Source of the DNA: Bacteroidales bacterium
GTDB taxonomy: Bacteria; Bacteroidota; Bacteroidia; Bacteroidales; VadinHA17
NCBI GenBank assembly: GCA_003155705.1
Contig: PMEC01000202.1
Span: 2,111-9,021 of the forward strand
Direction: 5' to 3'
Length of the DNA stretch: 6,911 nucleotides
The notes below the pieces were generated by a model that saw only the letters and a list, made by a program, of their open reading frames with translations, made no database searches and had not been told where the DNA came from. Positions 5,598 to 6,911 of the stretch are shown piece after piece (within the stretch, counting starts at the first letter, position 1; each line of letters begins with the position of its first letter). The position numbers and the translations under genes are program-made.

Positions 5598-6911
5598 TTA
5601 AATCTGATTTTTTTTAGCGTCTTTTAACAGATCAACAAATCCCGGGTATCTTCTTATCAGATTCATAATAGCTTCAATATTAAAGCTCTCAGTAGCGCTG
5701 ACCAATTCTTCTCCATATTCTTTAATAACTATTGCATTGTGGTCATTTCCCAATTTTTTTAATTGACTTCCAAAATCCATAATTTCATCAATAGGTTGTC
5801 TGTTTTGAAATGTCATCCAGATATCTTTAATATTTGTATCCAGGGAATGAATTAGCCCCGGAAGATCAGATATTTCTTCAGTGAAAATTATTTCAGGTAC
5901 TGATTGTTCCGGGCCGGTAGCTTTGGTTGATTTATATGGCAGATTATTCATAAGCTCAATGTATAATTCCGTAACCTGGACCGGCTTTATCAGCAAACCG
6001 GTAAATTCGCTCTCGCGGATACGATCTTTCTGAGCTTTCATGACTGAGGCAGAATAGGCAATTACAGGAATATGTTTCAGTAAATCATCACTTTTTAACT
6101 TTTTCAATAAACCAAAACCATCAAGAATGGGCATCCTTATATCGGTAATAATCAGATCAGGAACTATTTTTTTAGCCAAAGAAAATGCCTGCTGTCCATC
6201 TCCGGCTTCAATAATTTTTATATTTGTATTTCTCAGGGCATCTATCAGGTATTTCCTGTTATGTTCGACATCGTCTGCAACAATTATTGTTGCTTTTTCA
6301 AATACAATTTCCGCCGGGTCAAGTTGAATTTCATCCGTCCTTTTTTCAAAGTCCCTCAGATAAGAAACTCCCGGGATTTTTATTTTAAAAGAGCTTCCCT
6401 TGTTCAATTTAGAATCAAGATCGATGGTCCCATTCATGAGTTGTACAAGTCGTTGAGTTATTGCCAGGCCAAGACCTGTTCCTCCATATTTTTTTATATT
6501 TTGTCCCTGCCCTTGTACAAATGGATTAAATACATCTTCCTGCATTTCTTTCGAAATCCCGATACCGGTATCAGTTATCTCAATTATAAGATCTATAAAT
6601 TCCTCGGCTTTCCCGTTGGAATAATTGATGATTTGCGGATTTTCGGTATATACTTTTAATCTGATGCTTCCCCTTTCGGTGAATTTAACTGCATTCCCGA
6701 TAAGATTAAGAATTATCTGACGCAGCCGGGCATCATCAATATAGATACCTGACGGTGTACCGGAAGAAATATCCAGAATAAATGTAAGTCCTTTTTCAGA
6801 TAATCTTAATGAGAAGATACGTTCGAATTCTGAAAAGAAAGACTGTGAATTCACAAACTCAAATTGCAATTCCAGTTTACCTGCTTCAATCTTTGACAGA
6901 TCGAGAATATC
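5598..6911 (-). CDS. Hybrid sensor histidine kinase, C-terminal part (5' end beyond the right edge)
   Basis: This is the kinase core and receiver of a hybrid two-component sensor; 437 residues are in view. The frame is open to the right edge. The first visible residues, DILDLSKIEAGKLEL, are the typical end of a HisKA dimerisation helix, so the phosphorylated histidine and any sensor domain lie outside. The ATPase domain follows: N box NLIGNAVKFT (Asn69 and Asn73, window numbering), DTGIGI at 114-119, an FNPF box near 128-131 and GGTGLGLAI at 143-151. A receiver covers about 207-325, with acidic Asp213/Asp214, phospho-acceptor Asp257 (ITDIRMP), Ser287 and Lys309. The last 95 or so residues form a helical domain resembling an Hpt fold but with no histidine at the expected site. 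A TTG at 6869 can look like a start but is an internal leucine of the HisKA end. The gene probably autophosphorylates and passes phosphate to its own receiver and perhaps to the response regulators downstream. The input signal cannot be told. Confidence 0.95.
   Translation of the reverse strand, partial: DILDLSKIEAGKLELQFEFVNSQSFFSEFERIFSLRLSEKGLTFILDISSGTPSGIYIDDARLRQIILNLIGNAVKFTERGSIRLKVYTENPQIINYSNGKAEEFIDLIIEITDTGIGISKEMQEDVFNPFVQGQGQNIKKYGGTGLGLAITQRLVQLMNGTIDLDSKLNKGSSFKIKIPGVSYLRDFEKRTDEIQLDPAEIVFEKATIIVADDVEHNRKYLIDALRNTNIKIIEAGDGQQAFSLAKKIVPDLIITDIRMPILDGFGLLKKLKSDDLLKHIPVIAYSASVMKAQKDRIRESEFTGLLIKPVQVTELYIELMNNLPYKSTKATGPEQSVPEIIFTEEISDLPGLIHSLDTNIKDIWMTFQNRQPIDEIMDFGSQLKKLGNDHNAIVIKEYGEELVSATESFNIEAIMNLIRRYPGFVDLLKDAKKNQI

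Noticed and set aside
5598..6869. A complete kinase gene starting at TTG 6869
   Set aside because: The frame stays open to the window edge and the upstream codons encode a canonical HisKA end (DILDLSKIEAGKLE), so this TTG is an internal leucine and the gene is cut by the edge.

Overview
The window suggests a bacterium, most likely a Bacteroidota-type environmental organism. This is an inference from AT-rich DNA, start codons without a well-placed Shine-Dalgarno sequence, A/T-rich bases just before the ATGs, and hybrid histidine kinases rich in PAS and receiver domains. No marker gene confirms the phylum.

Every gene lies on the minus strand, so transcription runs from the right edge to the left. 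In that order they are: (1) the C-terminal part of a hybrid histidine kinase, cut by the right edge (5598-6911); (2) a 227-residue response regulator with a receiver and a helical tail of unknown function (4911-5594), starting 3 nt after the kinase stop codon; (3) a receiver-PP2C/SpoIIE-type protein phosphatase (3588-4766); (4) a very large hybrid kinase with an N-terminal receiver, six PAS domains, a kinase core and the start of a C-terminal receiver, cut by the left edge (1-3464, at least 1154 residues). The four genes look like one phosphorelay island. None has a DNA-binding domain. The visible output is the phosphatase, which suggests control by serine/threonine dephosphorylation, possibly of a partner-switching type, although no anti-sigma or anti-sigma-antagonist gene is in view.

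The gaps before and after the phosphatase gene (4767-4910 and 3465-3587) are the most unusual part. Each holds a roughly 70-bp element of 7-bp tandem units: one arm of GGATTTC units, then an arm of TTCCGCA/ATCCGCA units. The arms can fold on each other with about 6 of every 7 bases paired. The two elements face opposite ways and share an exact 38-bp stretch, so a single gene sits between inverted repeats. No non-coding stretch exceeds 144 bases. I saw no RNA gene, transposase, CRISPR array, canonical terminator or convincing promoter.
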